Shown in pieces: positions 26,434 to 33,982 of a stretch of DNA of 64,000 nucleotides. Position 1 is the first letter of the stretch; each line of letters opens with the position of its first letter. The notes beneath the pieces were generated by a model. That model did not search any database, was not told where the DNA came from, and was given only the letters and a program-made list of their open reading frames with translations. The DNA is from Falsihalocynthiibacter halioticoli (GTDB taxonomy: Bacteria; Pseudomonadota; Alphaproteobacteria; Rhodobacterales; Rhodobacteraceae). The stretch spans positions 372,001-436,000 of the forward strand of contig NZ_JAOYFC010000001.1 in NCBI RefSeq assembly GCF_025802015.1. The letters run 5' to 3'. A program made the translations under genes and the position numbers.

Positions 26434-26874
26434 ATGTTAAGTGAATTCAGGGATTTTATCGCCAAAGGCAACGTCATGGATATGGCGGTCGGTATCATTG
26501 TCGGGGCGGCGTTTACGGCGATCGTAAAGTCTATGGTGTCCGATCTGATAAACCCTTTTATCGGACTGTTCCTTGGCGGCGCGGATTTCACCAACAACTT
26601 CATTATTCTCTCTGGTGGCGAAGAGGGCGTCGTCTATACCAGCCTTGAAGCAGCGCGCGAAGCAGGGGCTGCGGTGTTTGCCTATGGCGCGTTCATCATG
26701 GCGTTGATTAACTTCCTGATTATCGCTTGGGTCGTGTTCTTGCTTGTGAAGAGCGTAAATCGCATCAAAGAACAAGCAGCGAAAGAAGAAGAGGCCGCCG
26801 AAGAAGCGCCCGCAGGACCGAGCGAGATTGATCTTCTCAAGGATATCCGAGATTCACTGGCCAAGAAGGCCTAG
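26434..26874 (+). CDS. mscL: Large-conductance mechanosensitive channel
   Basis: A 146-residue channel subunit that opens under membrane tension to release solutes on hypo-osmotic shock. It starts MLSEFRDFIAKGNVMDMAVGIIVGAAF (first transmembrane helix with the AVGIIVGAAFT gate motif), then FGAFI-type second helix, and a charged C-terminal bundle helix ending LLKDIRDSLAKKA. The ATG at 26434 has GAGGG upstream and gives the family length; longer open frame upstream is not conserved. It forms a homopentamer. A terminator follows immediately. Confidence 0.96.
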   Translation: MLSEFRDFIAKGNVMDMAVGIIVGAAFTAIVKSMVSDLINPFIGLFLGGADFTNNFIILSGGEEGVVYTSLEAAREAGAAVFAYGAFIMALINFLIIAWVVFLLVKSVNRIKEQAAKEEEAAEEAPAGPSEIDLLKDIRDSLAKKA

Positions 26875-26891
26875 TCATTATCTTAAATAAG

Positions 26892-26921
26892 AAAAGGCCC
26901 GCCTGTGTTCGCGGGCCTTTT
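26892..26921. terminator. Bidirectional terminator between mscL and ald
   Basis: A perfect 11-bp stem (AAAAGGCCCGC with GCGGGCCTTTT) around an 8-base loop, lying between convergent genes with A- and T-runs on the two sides. Confidence 0.88.
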
Positions 26922-26933
26922 GTATTTTTAGGG

Positions 26934-28049
26934 TCACTTCAGGGCAAGTGAGGGAGCGATAACGTCCATCCCGAGTGCCTTGCCAACTGCATAATACGTA
27001 AGCTTGCCGGCATGGACGTTCAGCCCGTTCAGCAAGTTTGGATCGTCAGCGCAAGCTTGTTTCCAGCCTTTGTCTGCGAGGTTCAGCAGGAATGGCAAGG
27101 TTGCATTGCCAAGCGCGATTGTAGAAGTGCGCGCCACAGCGCCGGGCATGTTGGCCACGCAGTAGTGCATGATGCCATCCACATCGTAAATCGGGTCTTG
27201 GTGGGTTGTGGCACGGCTCGTCTCAAAGCACCCGCCTTGGTCAATCGCAACATCCACGATTGCCGCGCCTGGCTTCATTTCGGAGAGTTGCGCTTTGGTG
27301 ATAAGTTTGGGGGCCGCGGCACCAGGGATCAAAACCGCGCCAATGACCATGTCGGCCTGAGCAACAAGCTCAATAGTGTTTCCTGCATTGGCGTAGCTGG
27401 TTTTGAAGGTGCGGCCGAACACATCGTCAAGATACCGCAAGCGCGCCAGCGAACGATCAAGAACGGTCACATCCGCTCCCATGCCTGCTGCGACACGTGC
27501 GGCATGGGTGCCAACAACGCCACCGCCGATCACAACGACCCGCGCAGGGCCAACGCCCGGCACGCCGCCCATCAAGACGCCACGCCCGCCGTTGGCTTTC
27601 TGCAAGGTCCAAGCGCCGACCTGCGGTGCGAGTTTGCCCGCAACCTCGGACATCGGCGCGAGCAGTGGCAACCCGCCGGCGTTATCTGTCACAGTTTCGT
27701 AAGCAATCGCGGTGCAGCCGCTTTTCAGGAGATCGAGCGTTTGATCGGGGTCAGGCGCGAGGTGCAAGTAGGTAAAGAGGAGTTGGCCTTCGCGCAGCAT
27801 CTTGCGCTCGACGGCCTGTGGCTCTTTGACCTTCACGATCATGTCCGCTTTGGCAAATACGTCGCTTGCGGCGCCTTCGATTTTTGCACCTGCGTCGATG
27901 TAATCTTGGTCCGAAAAGCCAGAGCCGAATCCGGCATTCGTTTCAACGATCACATTATGCCCGTGGGCGATGGCCTCGCGGGCGGCGTTTGGCGTTAGGC
28001 CAACGCGAAATTCTTGTGGTTTGATCTCTTTCGGGCAACCGATAAGCAT
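26934..28049 (-). CDS. ald: Alanine dehydrogenase
   Basis: A 371-residue NAD-dependent enzyme that interconverts L-alanine and pyruvate plus ammonium. It starts MLIGCPKEIKPQEFRVGLTP, carries the active-site Lys/His regions (VKVKEPQ, FTYLHLAPD), and has a Rossmann motif VVIGGGVVGTHAA. GGAGG lies six bases before ATG 28049; an in-frame ATG at 28097 is not needed. An Lrp-family gene is divergent from it, the usual arrangement for alanine-responsive regulation. Confidence 0.96.
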   Translation of the reverse strand: MLIGCPKEIKPQEFRVGLTPNAAREAIAHGHNVIVETNAGFGSGFSDQDYIDAGAKIEGAASDVFAKADMIVKVKEPQAVERKMLREGQLLFTYLHLAPDPDQTLDLLKSGCTAIAYETVTDNAGGLPLLAPMSEVAGKLAPQVGAWTLQKANGGRGVLMGGVPGVGPARVVVIGGGVVGTHAARVAAGMGADVTVLDRSLARLRYLDDVFGRTFKTSYANAGNTIELVAQADMVIGAVLIPGAAAPKLITKAQLSEMKPGAAIVDVAIDQGGCFETSRATTHQDPIYDVDGIMHYCVANMPGAVARTSTIALGNATLPFLLNLADKGWKQACADDPNLLNGLNVHAGKLTYYAVGKALGMDVIAPSLALK

Positions 28050-28173
28050 GGGATTTTCCTCCGTTATGGTTCCCATCTTGAACGCGATTCCGTGCAAATG
28101 CTTACGTTTCTATGGGGGGGTAGGGCTGGATATCTGGTGAAATATTCGGCAAAGTGAAAACTTCTTCGTAGAA

Positions 28174-28644
28174 ATGTGCGTGAACATGAAAATTGATGAA
28201 ATAGATCGACGAATTCTGGACGTTTTGCAGCGACAAGGCAGGATCACAAACTCTGAGCTTTCCGAGCGCGTTAACCTCTCGCCTTCGGCGTGTCATCGAC
28301 GTGTTCAGAACCTCGAGGAGGAGGGCTATATTCGCGATTATGTCGCCCTGCTTGATCCGCGCAAGCTTGGGCGGCCAACGACAGTGTTTGTCGAGATTAC
28401 GCTCTCCGGCCAAGCGGACGAGACATTAGACGCGTTCGAAAAGGCGGTTGCGCTTGTTCCTGATATTCTTGAATGCCACCTCATGGCCGGAACTGCTGAT
28501 TATATGCTCAAGGTTGTTGCCCGAGATACAGAAGACTTCGCACAAATCCATCGGCGTTATCTCGCGCGGCTGCCTGGTGTGACGCAGATGCAGTCAAGCT
28601 TTGCGCTTCGGACTGTGTTTAAAACGACAGCCCTGCCTGTGTGA
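28174..28644 (+). CDS. Lrp/AsnC-family transcriptional regulator
   Basis: A 156-residue regulator with an N-terminal winged helix-turn-helix (DEIDRRILDVLQRQGRITNSELSERVNLSPSACHRRVQNL region) and a C-terminal RAM amino-acid-sensing domain with the typical LEFCHLMAGTADY-like motif (ECHLMAGTADYMLKV). It lies divergent from ald, 124 bases away, so it most likely senses alanine or a related amino acid and controls ald. ATGs at 28174 and 28186 are both possible; neither has a strong Shine-Dalgarno. Confidence 0.9.
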   Translation: MCVNMKIDEIDRRILDVLQRQGRITNSELSERVNLSPSACHRRVQNLEEEGYIRDYVALLDPRKLGRPTTVFVEITLSGQADETLDAFEKAVALVPDILECHLMAGTADYMLKVVARDTEDFAQIHRRYLARLPGVTQMQSSFALRTVFKTTALPV

Positions 28645-28706
28645 GTCCTGATTCAATCTGATCTGTGGTATAATAGCTGTTCCTGAACCCTAGAAGGGGA
28701 CACGCA

Positions 28707-29243
28707 ATGCCAAGTTTAGAAAGATTTGTAGAACAATGTAGAGACGCAGTACGCAGCGGCGACGGTCGCAAAGAAGTCACGGAGATTTTGCGCGAATATT
28801 TGGCCGATGTTGACGGCGTTATGAAGGAGCTCGGACCACCAGAGAAGGCCGGATTGATGCCCCTATTTAAAGCGGATGACCTGACCATCATCAACGTAGT
28901 CTGGCAACCTGGAATGACAATTCCGCCCCATAATCATGAAATGTGGGCCAATATCGGTATCTATTCGGGTCGAGAAGACAACATATTCTGGCGACGTATC
29001 AAAGATGATCCAGACGGTCATATCGAGGCTGCTGGCGCAACGGCCCTTTCGGCCGGTGAGGTAGCGCCACTCGGCAAAGACATCATTCATTCCGTCACTA
29101 ATCCGATTCCACGCCTAACTGGTGCAATTCATGTGTATGGCGGAGATTTCTTTGAAGCGGAGCGGAGTGAATGGGACCCGGAAGCGCTGGAAGAACGCAA
29201 GCTCGATATCGAAGCCCTGAAAGCGCGTTTCGCTGACAATTGA
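28707..29243 (+). CDS. Cupin protein resembling cysteine dioxygenase
   Basis: A 178-residue protein with a C-terminal cupin fold. His75 and His77 in PPHNHEMW, together with His128 in KDIIHSVTN, give the three-His iron site of cysteine / 3-mercaptopropionate dioxygenases, and the YSGREDNIFW strand also matches that group. It is likely an iron-dependent thiol dioxygenase acting on a small thiol, but the substrate cannot be told. The Cys that crosslinks to Tyr in eukaryotic CDO is not apparent. A strong GAAGGGG precedes the ATG. It shares a terminator with the convergent rpsU. Confidence 0.72.
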   Translation: MPSLERFVEQCRDAVRSGDGRKEVTEILREYLADVDGVMKELGPPEKAGLMPLFKADDLTIINVVWQPGMTIPPHNHEMWANIGIYSGREDNIFWRRIKDDPDGHIEAAGATALSAGEVAPLGKDIIHSVTNPIPRLTGAIHVYGGDFFEAERSEWDPEALEERKLDIEALKARFADN

Positions 29244-29258
29244 GCCGTGACAAAACAA

Positions 29259-29287
29259 AACCCCCGAGGACTGGCCGCGGGGGTTTA
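29259..29287. terminator. Bidirectional terminator between cupin gene and rpsU
   Basis: A 9-bp stem (AAACCCCCG with CGGGGGTTT) and an 11-base loop between convergent genes; A-run on one side and T-run on the other. Confidence 0.82.
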
Positions 29288-29335
29288 GAGAAACGGGAAA
29301 TCCCGTCTATTCGCTAAGTGCGATCCGTAAGAAGC

Positions 29336-29542
29336 CTAAAGGCCGTTCTCACGTTGCAATTTCTTGCGAGCGAGCTTGCGGGAGCGACGAATTGCTTCGG
29401 CTTTCTCGCGTGCTTTCTTCTCGGAGGGTTTTTCGAAATGTTGCTTGAGCTTCATCTCACGGAAAACGCCCTCACGCTGAAGTTTCTTTTTCAGCGCACG
29501 AAGTGCTTGATCGACGTTGTTATCACGAACAGAAACCTGCAT
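29336..29542 (-). CDS. rpsU: 30S ribosomal protein S21
   Basis: A 68-residue basic protein with the S21 signature: MQVSVRDNNVDQALRALKKK, a GVFREMKLKQHFEKPSEKK centre and an arginine/lysine-rich end. S21 sits at the mRNA exit side of the small subunit and helps initiation. It is a single gene. Its own ribosome binding site lies inside a small hairpin, described separately. The neighbours (a cupin gene and coq9) are not ribosomal. Confidence 0.96.
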   Translation of the reverse strand: MQVSVRDNNVDQALRALKKKLQREGVFREMKLKQHFEKPSEKKAREKAEAIRRSRKLARKKLQRENGL

Positions 29543-29561
29543 GTGGTTTTCACCACCTTTC
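29543..29561 (-). promoter_or_regulatory. rpsU ribosome binding site inside a GAAA-loop hairpin
   Basis: Read on the minus strand, AAAGGTGGTGAAAACCAC lies directly before the ATG. The 5-bp stem GTGGT/ACCAC is closed by a GAAA tetraloop. The Shine-Dalgarno (AGGTGG) forms the 5' arm and the 3' arm ends at the base just before the start codon. Confidence 0.65.
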
Positions 29562-29656
29562 TAAGTTTGAGTTTGCATAAAGTTGCAGGAAGTGGCCGTA
29601 TAGCAAGCAATCATCTAAATGTCTACTCATGGCAGTAACCGAATGAGGAGCCGAGC

Positions 29657-30361
29657 ATGTCGGGTGAAACAACCGGATTAAAAGAGCAACTTCTGGCCGC
29701 AGCGATCCCGCATGTGGTGTTTGATGGCTGGAGCGAAGCAACCCTCGCAGAGGCCGCCAAAGACGCGGGTGTTGATCCGGCGGTTGCTAAGGAACTCTAT
29801 CCCAACGCGGGTGTTGATCTGGCGGCGGCGTTTCACAAGGCGGGCGATCAGGAAATGTTGCGCCGTATTGCCGAGGCCGACATGGCCGAGCTGCGGTTTC
29901 GGGATAAGATCGCTTTCGCGGTAAGGCTTCGGATTGAAGCGGTTGAAGATAAAGATGCCGTGCGTAAAGGCTCTGCACTTTTTGCCTTGCCGCAAAATGC
30001 AGGAACGGGAAGCAAGCTTGTTTGGGGTACCTGCGATGCGATTTGGAACGCATTGGGCGATACATCAGATGATGTGAATTGGTACACAAAAAGAGCAACT
30101 CTTTCAGGTGTTTACGGCTCTACTGTTTTGTATTGGCTTGGTGATGATAGCCCCGACAGCGCGGCGACATGGGCGTTTCTGGATCGGCGGATCGAGAATG
30201 TTATGCAGTTTGAAAAGCTGAAAGCCAATGTGCGCAAGCACCCCGTTTTGAGCCGCCTTTGGGCAGGCCCGGCAGCGGTTTTGTCGGGTGTAAAAGCTCC
30301 AAGAAAAGCGCGTACGCAAGATTTGCCCGGCACATGGGCACCGCAGGATACAACAGAGTAG
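29657..30361 (+). CDS. coq9: COQ9-family ubiquinone biosynthesis protein
   Basis: A 234-residue protein with the COQ9/TetR-like fold seen in Alphaproteobacteria and mitochondria. It has an N-terminal helical domain, the conserved middle segment with WYTKRATLSGVYGSTVLYW, and the DRRIENVMQFEK lipid-binding helix. COQ9 presents hydrophobic quinone intermediates to COQ7-type hydroxylase in ubiquinone synthesis. GAGGAG precedes the ATG. A quinone oxidoreductase gene follows nine bases after its stop, so the two form an operon. Confidence 0.9.
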   Translation: MSGETTGLKEQLLAAAIPHVVFDGWSEATLAEAAKDAGVDPAVAKELYPNAGVDLAAAFHKAGDQEMLRRIAEADMAELRFRDKIAFAVRLRIEAVEDKDAVRKGSALFALPQNAGTGSKLVWGTCDAIWNALGDTSDDVNWYTKRATLSGVYGSTVLYWLGDDSPDSAATWAFLDRRIENVMQFEKLKANVRKHPVLSRLWAGPAAVLSGVKAPRKARTQDLPGTWAPQDTTE

Positions 30362-30370
30362 AGACAGAGC

Positions 30371-31366
30371 ATGACACTGCCCAAGACGATGCGCGCGGTC
30401 GAGATTTCTGAGCATGGCGGCCCAGATAAATTGCGCCTTACCCAACGGCCCGTGCCTGTTCCAGACGCTGGCGATGTGGTGATCCGGCTTGCCTATGCAG
30501 GCGTGAACCGGCCTGACGCACTACAACGCGCGGGGCTTTACAATCCGCCGCCAACCGCCAGTGATTTGCCTGGTCTTGAGGGGGCCGGAGAAGTTGTCGC
30601 GGTGGGGGCAGGCGTTTCGGGAATCGCTGTGGGTGATTCTGTTTGCGCGCTTTTACCGGGGGGTGGATATGCCGAATATGTGGTGACCCCTGCGGCGCAT
30701 TGCCTTCCTGTTCCTTCTGGATTGGGTCTGCGCGAGGCGGCTTGTTTGCCGGAAACTTTCTTCACTGTCTGGAGCAATGTGTTCATGCGCGGCGGCTTGC
30801 GAGCTGGAGAGCGGTTCTTGGTACATGGCGGCAGTTCGGGCATCGGCACAACCGCAATTCAGCTGGCCAATGTCTTTGGTGCGCGGGTGTTTGCAACTGC
30901 TGGAAATGCAGAGAAATGCGCGGCCTGTGAGAAACTCGGCGCGGAGCGGGCGATCAACTATCGTGACGAGGATTTCGTAGAGGTGATGCGCGGCGAGGGT
31001 GGCGCGGATTTGATCCTTGATATGGTTGGTGGCGACTATATCAACCGAAATATCAAATCACTGGCCGAGGACGGTCGCCTTGTTCAGATCGCCTTTTTGC
31101 AAGGCTTCAAAACCGAAGTGAACATGATGCCCGTGATGACGCGGCGGCTAACACTAACGGGAAGTACGCTGCGTCCGCAGAGCGATTTGGCCAAGGCGCG
31201 TATCGCAGAAGACCTTTGCAACAAGGTTTGGCCGCTATTGGAAAGCGGCCGAATTGCGCCTGTGATGGATTCGGAGTTTGCACTGGCGGAAGCCGAAAAG
31301 GCGCACGAACGAATGGAGAGTTCGGCCCATATCGGCAAAATTGTGCTGAAGATTGACGCTACCTAA
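30371..31366 (+). CDS. NAD(P)H quinone oxidoreductase, PIG3/QOR family
   Basis: A 331-residue zinc-independent medium-chain dehydrogenase/reductase. It has the N-terminal GroES-like domain (VKRPDALQRxG-type NRPDALQRAGLY), the QOR signature VHGGSSGIGTTAIQLA that binds NADPH, and AINYRDEDFVEV. It lacks the zinc-binding Cys cluster of alcohol dehydrogenases. It reduces quinones or enones. It sits in an operon after coq9, which fits quinone metabolism. Its last 8 bases overlap the 3' end of the convergent RNase gene. Confidence 0.9.
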   Translation: MTLPKTMRAVEISEHGGPDKLRLTQRPVPVPDAGDVVIRLAYAGVNRPDALQRAGLYNPPPTASDLPGLEGAGEVVAVGAGVSGIAVGDSVCALLPGGGYAEYVVTPAAHCLPVPSGLGLREAACLPETFFTVWSNVFMRGGLRAGERFLVHGGSSGIGTTAIQLANVFGARVFATAGNAEKCAACEKLGAERAINYRDEDFVEVMRGEGGADLILDMVGGDYINRNIKSLAEDGRLVQIAFLQGFKTEVNMMPVMTRRLTLTGSTLRPQSDLAKARIAEDLCNKVWPLLESGRIAPVMDSEFALAEAEKAHERMESSAHIGKIVLKIDAT

Positions 31367-32015
31367 GCGGGGCCATCAACGCGTCGTCTTGCGTGCAATC
31401 GCGAAGAACATCCATCCCGCAGGTCCGCGGCTCTAGGGTCTTGGTCAGGCAGATGCGCGCTTCCTGTATCTGCCCTGCTTTACAGGTGATTGTTATCATA
31501 TCGGATGTGAGCTGGGGGTTGGCTTCAAGAAATGCCTCCTCAACAACGCGTGCGGGGAGCTTTACTGTGCGCGGCAATTTCCGCAGGACTTCGGGGCGGT
31601 TTATACTGTCATAAGCCTCTCTCGCCATTGAGAAATAGCTGTCCGAAGGCTTTCCCGCACAGGTGCCGTGCTTCTTCCACTGGTACCACGCAAGGCCGGA
31701 AGTCCCCATGATATCTGCCATTTTTGCTGTGTCTGCACGGCTTGGTGGGCGATGCGCGGTTTGGCAATACTGCGGCCAACCTTCTTCAAATTGCGGCCAA
31801 AGCCCGTGCAAAATCCAGCCGAGTTTTGTTTCCTCGTCCGCGCGCGGTTCGCATTGTGGGCTATCGCGGTCGTCTCCTTCACGTAGGCACCAATTTGGTG
31901 ACCAACTCAGTGACAGGATATAGTAATGAAACTCGCCCGCTGCGTTACTGTCCGCCTTGGCTGTGTGTGCTGCTGGTATTATCCCGAACAGGAGCAGGAT
32001 CAGGAGATTGCGCAT
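31359..32015 (-). CDS. Secreted ribonuclease T2
   Basis: A 218-residue exported RNase with a signal peptide (about residues 1-21). Both active-site motifs are intact: CAS I LHGLWPQ with His70 and CAS II KKHGTC with Lys115 and His116. There are paired cysteines for the family disulfides. RNase T2 enzymes cut single-stranded RNA through 2',3'-cyclic phosphate intermediates with little base preference. GAGGAAAG lies before the ATG. It is convergent with the quinone reductase gene and overlaps it by 8 bases. A CpdB-type enzyme that uses such cyclic nucleotides is encoded 5 kb away. Confidence 0.92.
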   Translation of the reverse strand: MRNLLILLLFGIIPAAHTAKADSNAAGEFHYYILSLSWSPNWCLREGDDRDSPQCEPRADEETKLGWILHGLWPQFEEGWPQYCQTAHRPPSRADTAKMADIMGTSGLAWYQWKKHGTCAGKPSDSYFSMAREAYDSINRPEVLRKLPRTVKLPARVVEEAFLEANPQLTSDMITITCKAGQIQEARICLTKTLEPRTCGMDVLRDCTQDDALMAPLR

Positions 32016-32154
32016 TTACTCTTTCCTCTTCGCTTCAAGCGCACTATATACGGATCAAGTTCCCCGACAACGAGAGCCCGCCCGAATAAGGGTTGCCCAT
32101 TTCAGGGCGTAGGGAAGGCGTGTTTTTCGGGAAGAGTATTGAAGGAGATGCATC

Positions 32155-32913
32155 ATGGCCAAACCGATTATGGCGCGCGCAACAGCAGTCTGGCTTGTGG
32201 ACAACACAACGCTGACGTTCAAGCAGGTTGCAGATTTCTGTGGCTTTCACGAGCTTGAGGTTCAGGGCATCGCCGATGGCGACGTGGCCGCAGGCGTGAA
32301 GGGCTTTGACCCGATCGCTAACAACCAGCTCACCGCAGAAGAAATTCAAAAGGGCGAAGCCGATCCGCTGCACAAACTGAAGCTCAAGGTTTATGCAGCC
32401 GCTGCTGGCGAGGAAAAGCGCCGTGGTCCGCGCTATACGCCGCTGTCCAAGCGTCAGGACCGTCCTGCGTCTATTCTTTGGCTGGTGAAGTTCCACCCAG
32501 AGCTTACAGACGGTCAGGTTTCCAAGCTTGTCGGTACAACCAAGCCAACAATTCAGGCAATTCGTGAGCGGACACACTGGAACATTGCAAACATCCAGCC
32601 GATCGACCCTGTTGCGCTTGGCCTATGTAAGCAAAGCGAGCTTGACCTTGCTGTTCAAAAGGCCGCCGCCAAACGCGCCAAAGAAGGCGACGTGATGTCG
32701 GATGATGAGCGCCGCAAGCTTGTCTCTACTGAGCAGAGCCTTGGTATGGAAGCCGAGCCACGTATTCCAACCGCGATTGAAGGTCTTGAGACTTTCAGCC
32801 TTTCTGGTGATCCACGCGAAGATGACGAGGCCGATGAAAAAGAAGAGAACCTGCCAGATGCAGATGCGTTCTTTAACCTGCCTGAAAGCGGCACGGACGA
32901 CGAGCAGCCTTAA
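32155..32913 (+). CDS. trcR: TrcR-type cell-cycle transcriptional regulator (DUF1013)
   Basis: A 252-residue DUF1013 protein. Its first part (MAKPIMARATAVWLVDNTTLTFKQVADFCGFHELEV) and the second segment KLVGTTKPTIQAIRERTHWN look like two helix-turn-helix-like units. The C-terminal tail is acidic. TrcR is described in Alphaproteobacteria as an RNA-polymerase-associated regulator of cell-cycle genes; this role comes from family knowledge, not from this locus. GAAGGAGA precedes the ATG. It is a single gene closed by a good terminator, divergent from RNase T2. Confidence 0.88.
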   Translation: MAKPIMARATAVWLVDNTTLTFKQVADFCGFHELEVQGIADGDVAAGVKGFDPIANNQLTAEEIQKGEADPLHKLKLKVYAAAAGEEKRRGPRYTPLSKRQDRPASILWLVKFHPELTDGQVSKLVGTTKPTIQAIRERTHWNIANIQPIDPVALGLCKQSELDLAVQKAAAKRAKEGDVMSDDERRKLVSTEQSLGMEAEPRIPTAIEGLETFSLSGDPREDDEADEKEENLPDADAFFNLPESGTDDEQP

Positions 32914-32938
32914 TCAGGTTGCCAATGCAAAAGAATTG

Positions 32939-32966
32939 ACCCCGTTCCATCTGGAGCGGGGTTTTT
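32939..32966 (+). terminator. Terminator after trcR
   Basis: ACCCCGTTCC pairs with GGAGCGGGGT (one wobble) around ATCT, followed by five T residues. Confidence 0.88.
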
Positions 32967-32979
32967 CTTTGGCTGGTGA

Positions 32980-33576
32980 TCAGAATGATTTTCGTGCGTT
33001 CAGAGCGGCCTGAATAGTTCCGTCGTCAAGGTAATCCAATTCGCCGCCAATCGGCACGCCCTGCGCAAGTGAGGTAACAGTCACGTCGCCGAGTTGATCG
33101 GCGATATAATGCGCGGTTGTCTGGCCATCGATTGTGGCGTTGAGGGCAAGGATCACTTCGGTGATACCTTCGTCCGCAATCCGCGACACCAGCTTGGGAA
33201 TGCGCAGTTCGTCCGGCCCTACCGCATCAAGGGCAGAGAGCGTTCCGCCAAGAACGTGATAACGCCCCGCAAATGCTTTGCCGCGCTCCATTGCCCAAAG
33301 GTCAGCCACATCCTCGACCACACAGATTTGACCGGTGGCGCGTTTGGGGCTTGTGCAGATGTCACAGATATCTTCGGTGCCGATATTGCCGCAGGTTACG
33401 CATTCGCGCGCGGTTTCGGAGACCGTTTGCAGCGCCTGGGCAAGCGGGGCCATCACAAGGCCACGCTTTTTGATCAAGTGTAGCACCGCACGTCGGGCCG
33501 AACGCGGCCCCAACCCTGGCAGTTTTGCCATGAGGTCGATCAGATGTTCGATGTCGCGGGTGCTGTTTTCTGTCAC
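32980..33576 (-). CDS. recR: Recombination mediator RecR
   Basis: A 198-residue DNA-binding protein of the RecFOR pathway. It has an N-terminal helix-hairpin-helix (LPGLGPRSARRAVLHL), a four-Cys zinc finger (CVTCGNIGTEDICDICTS), and a Toprim domain (ICVVEDVADLWAME). The start is GTG, placed three bases after the stop of ebfC with no separate strong Shine-Dalgarno, so translation is probably coupled. Last gene of the dnaX-ebfC-recR unit, as in many bacteria. Confidence 0.95.
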   Translation of the reverse strand: MTENSTRDIEHLIDLMAKLPGLGPRSARRAVLHLIKKRGLVMAPLAQALQTVSETARECVTCGNIGTEDICDICTSPKRATGQICVVEDVADLWAMERGKAFAGRYHVLGGTLSALDAVGPDELRIPKLVSRIADEGITEVILALNATIDGQTTAHYIADQLGDVTVTSLAQGVPIGGELDYLDDGTIQAALNARKSF

Positions 33577-33579
33577 GGT

Positions 33580-33924
33580 TTAGAACGGCAGCTTCATATC
33601 GGCCGGAAGGCCAAGACCTTCGGTGAGTTTTGCCATTTCCTGCTGTGTCCGCTCTGCGGCTTTAACCTGAGCGTCTTTGATAGCGGCAAGGATCAGGTCT
33701 TCGACGACCTCTTTCTCGTTCGGGTCAAAGATTTGCGGGTTGATATCAAGGCCGGTGAGTTCGCCCTTCGCGGTTGCTGTTGCTTTGACAAGCCCCGCGC
33801 CGCTTTCGCCAGTGACAGTGATCGAAGCAAGGTCTTCTTGCATCTCGCCCATTTTGCTTTGCATGTCCTGCGCAGCTTTCATCATCTTGGCCATGTCGCC
33901 CATGCCGCCGAGACCTTTGAACAT
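33580..33924 (-). CDS. ebfC: YbaB/EbfC nucleoid-associated protein
   Basis: A 114-residue DNA-binding protein. It has the YbaB features: a Gly/Met-rich start (MFKGLGGMGDMAKMMKAAQDMQ), a helical arm, the VTGESGAGLVKATATAKGELTGLDI strands, and a C-terminal helical region. It binds DNA as a dimer and belongs to the standard dnaX-ebfC-recR order. AGGAG sits before ATG 33924; the upstream in-frame extension is rich in Arg/Lys and not family-like. Confidence 0.94.
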   Translation of the reverse strand: MFKGLGGMGDMAKMMKAAQDMQSKMGEMQEDLASITVTGESGAGLVKATATAKGELTGLDINPQIFDPNEKEVVEDLILAAIKDAQVKAAERTQQEMAKLTEGLGLPADMKLPF

Positions 33925-33982
33925 TGTATTTCTCCTTATTCCGTTGCCCCCGAGATAGGGGCCTGTGAGGCGGGGTGCAAGG

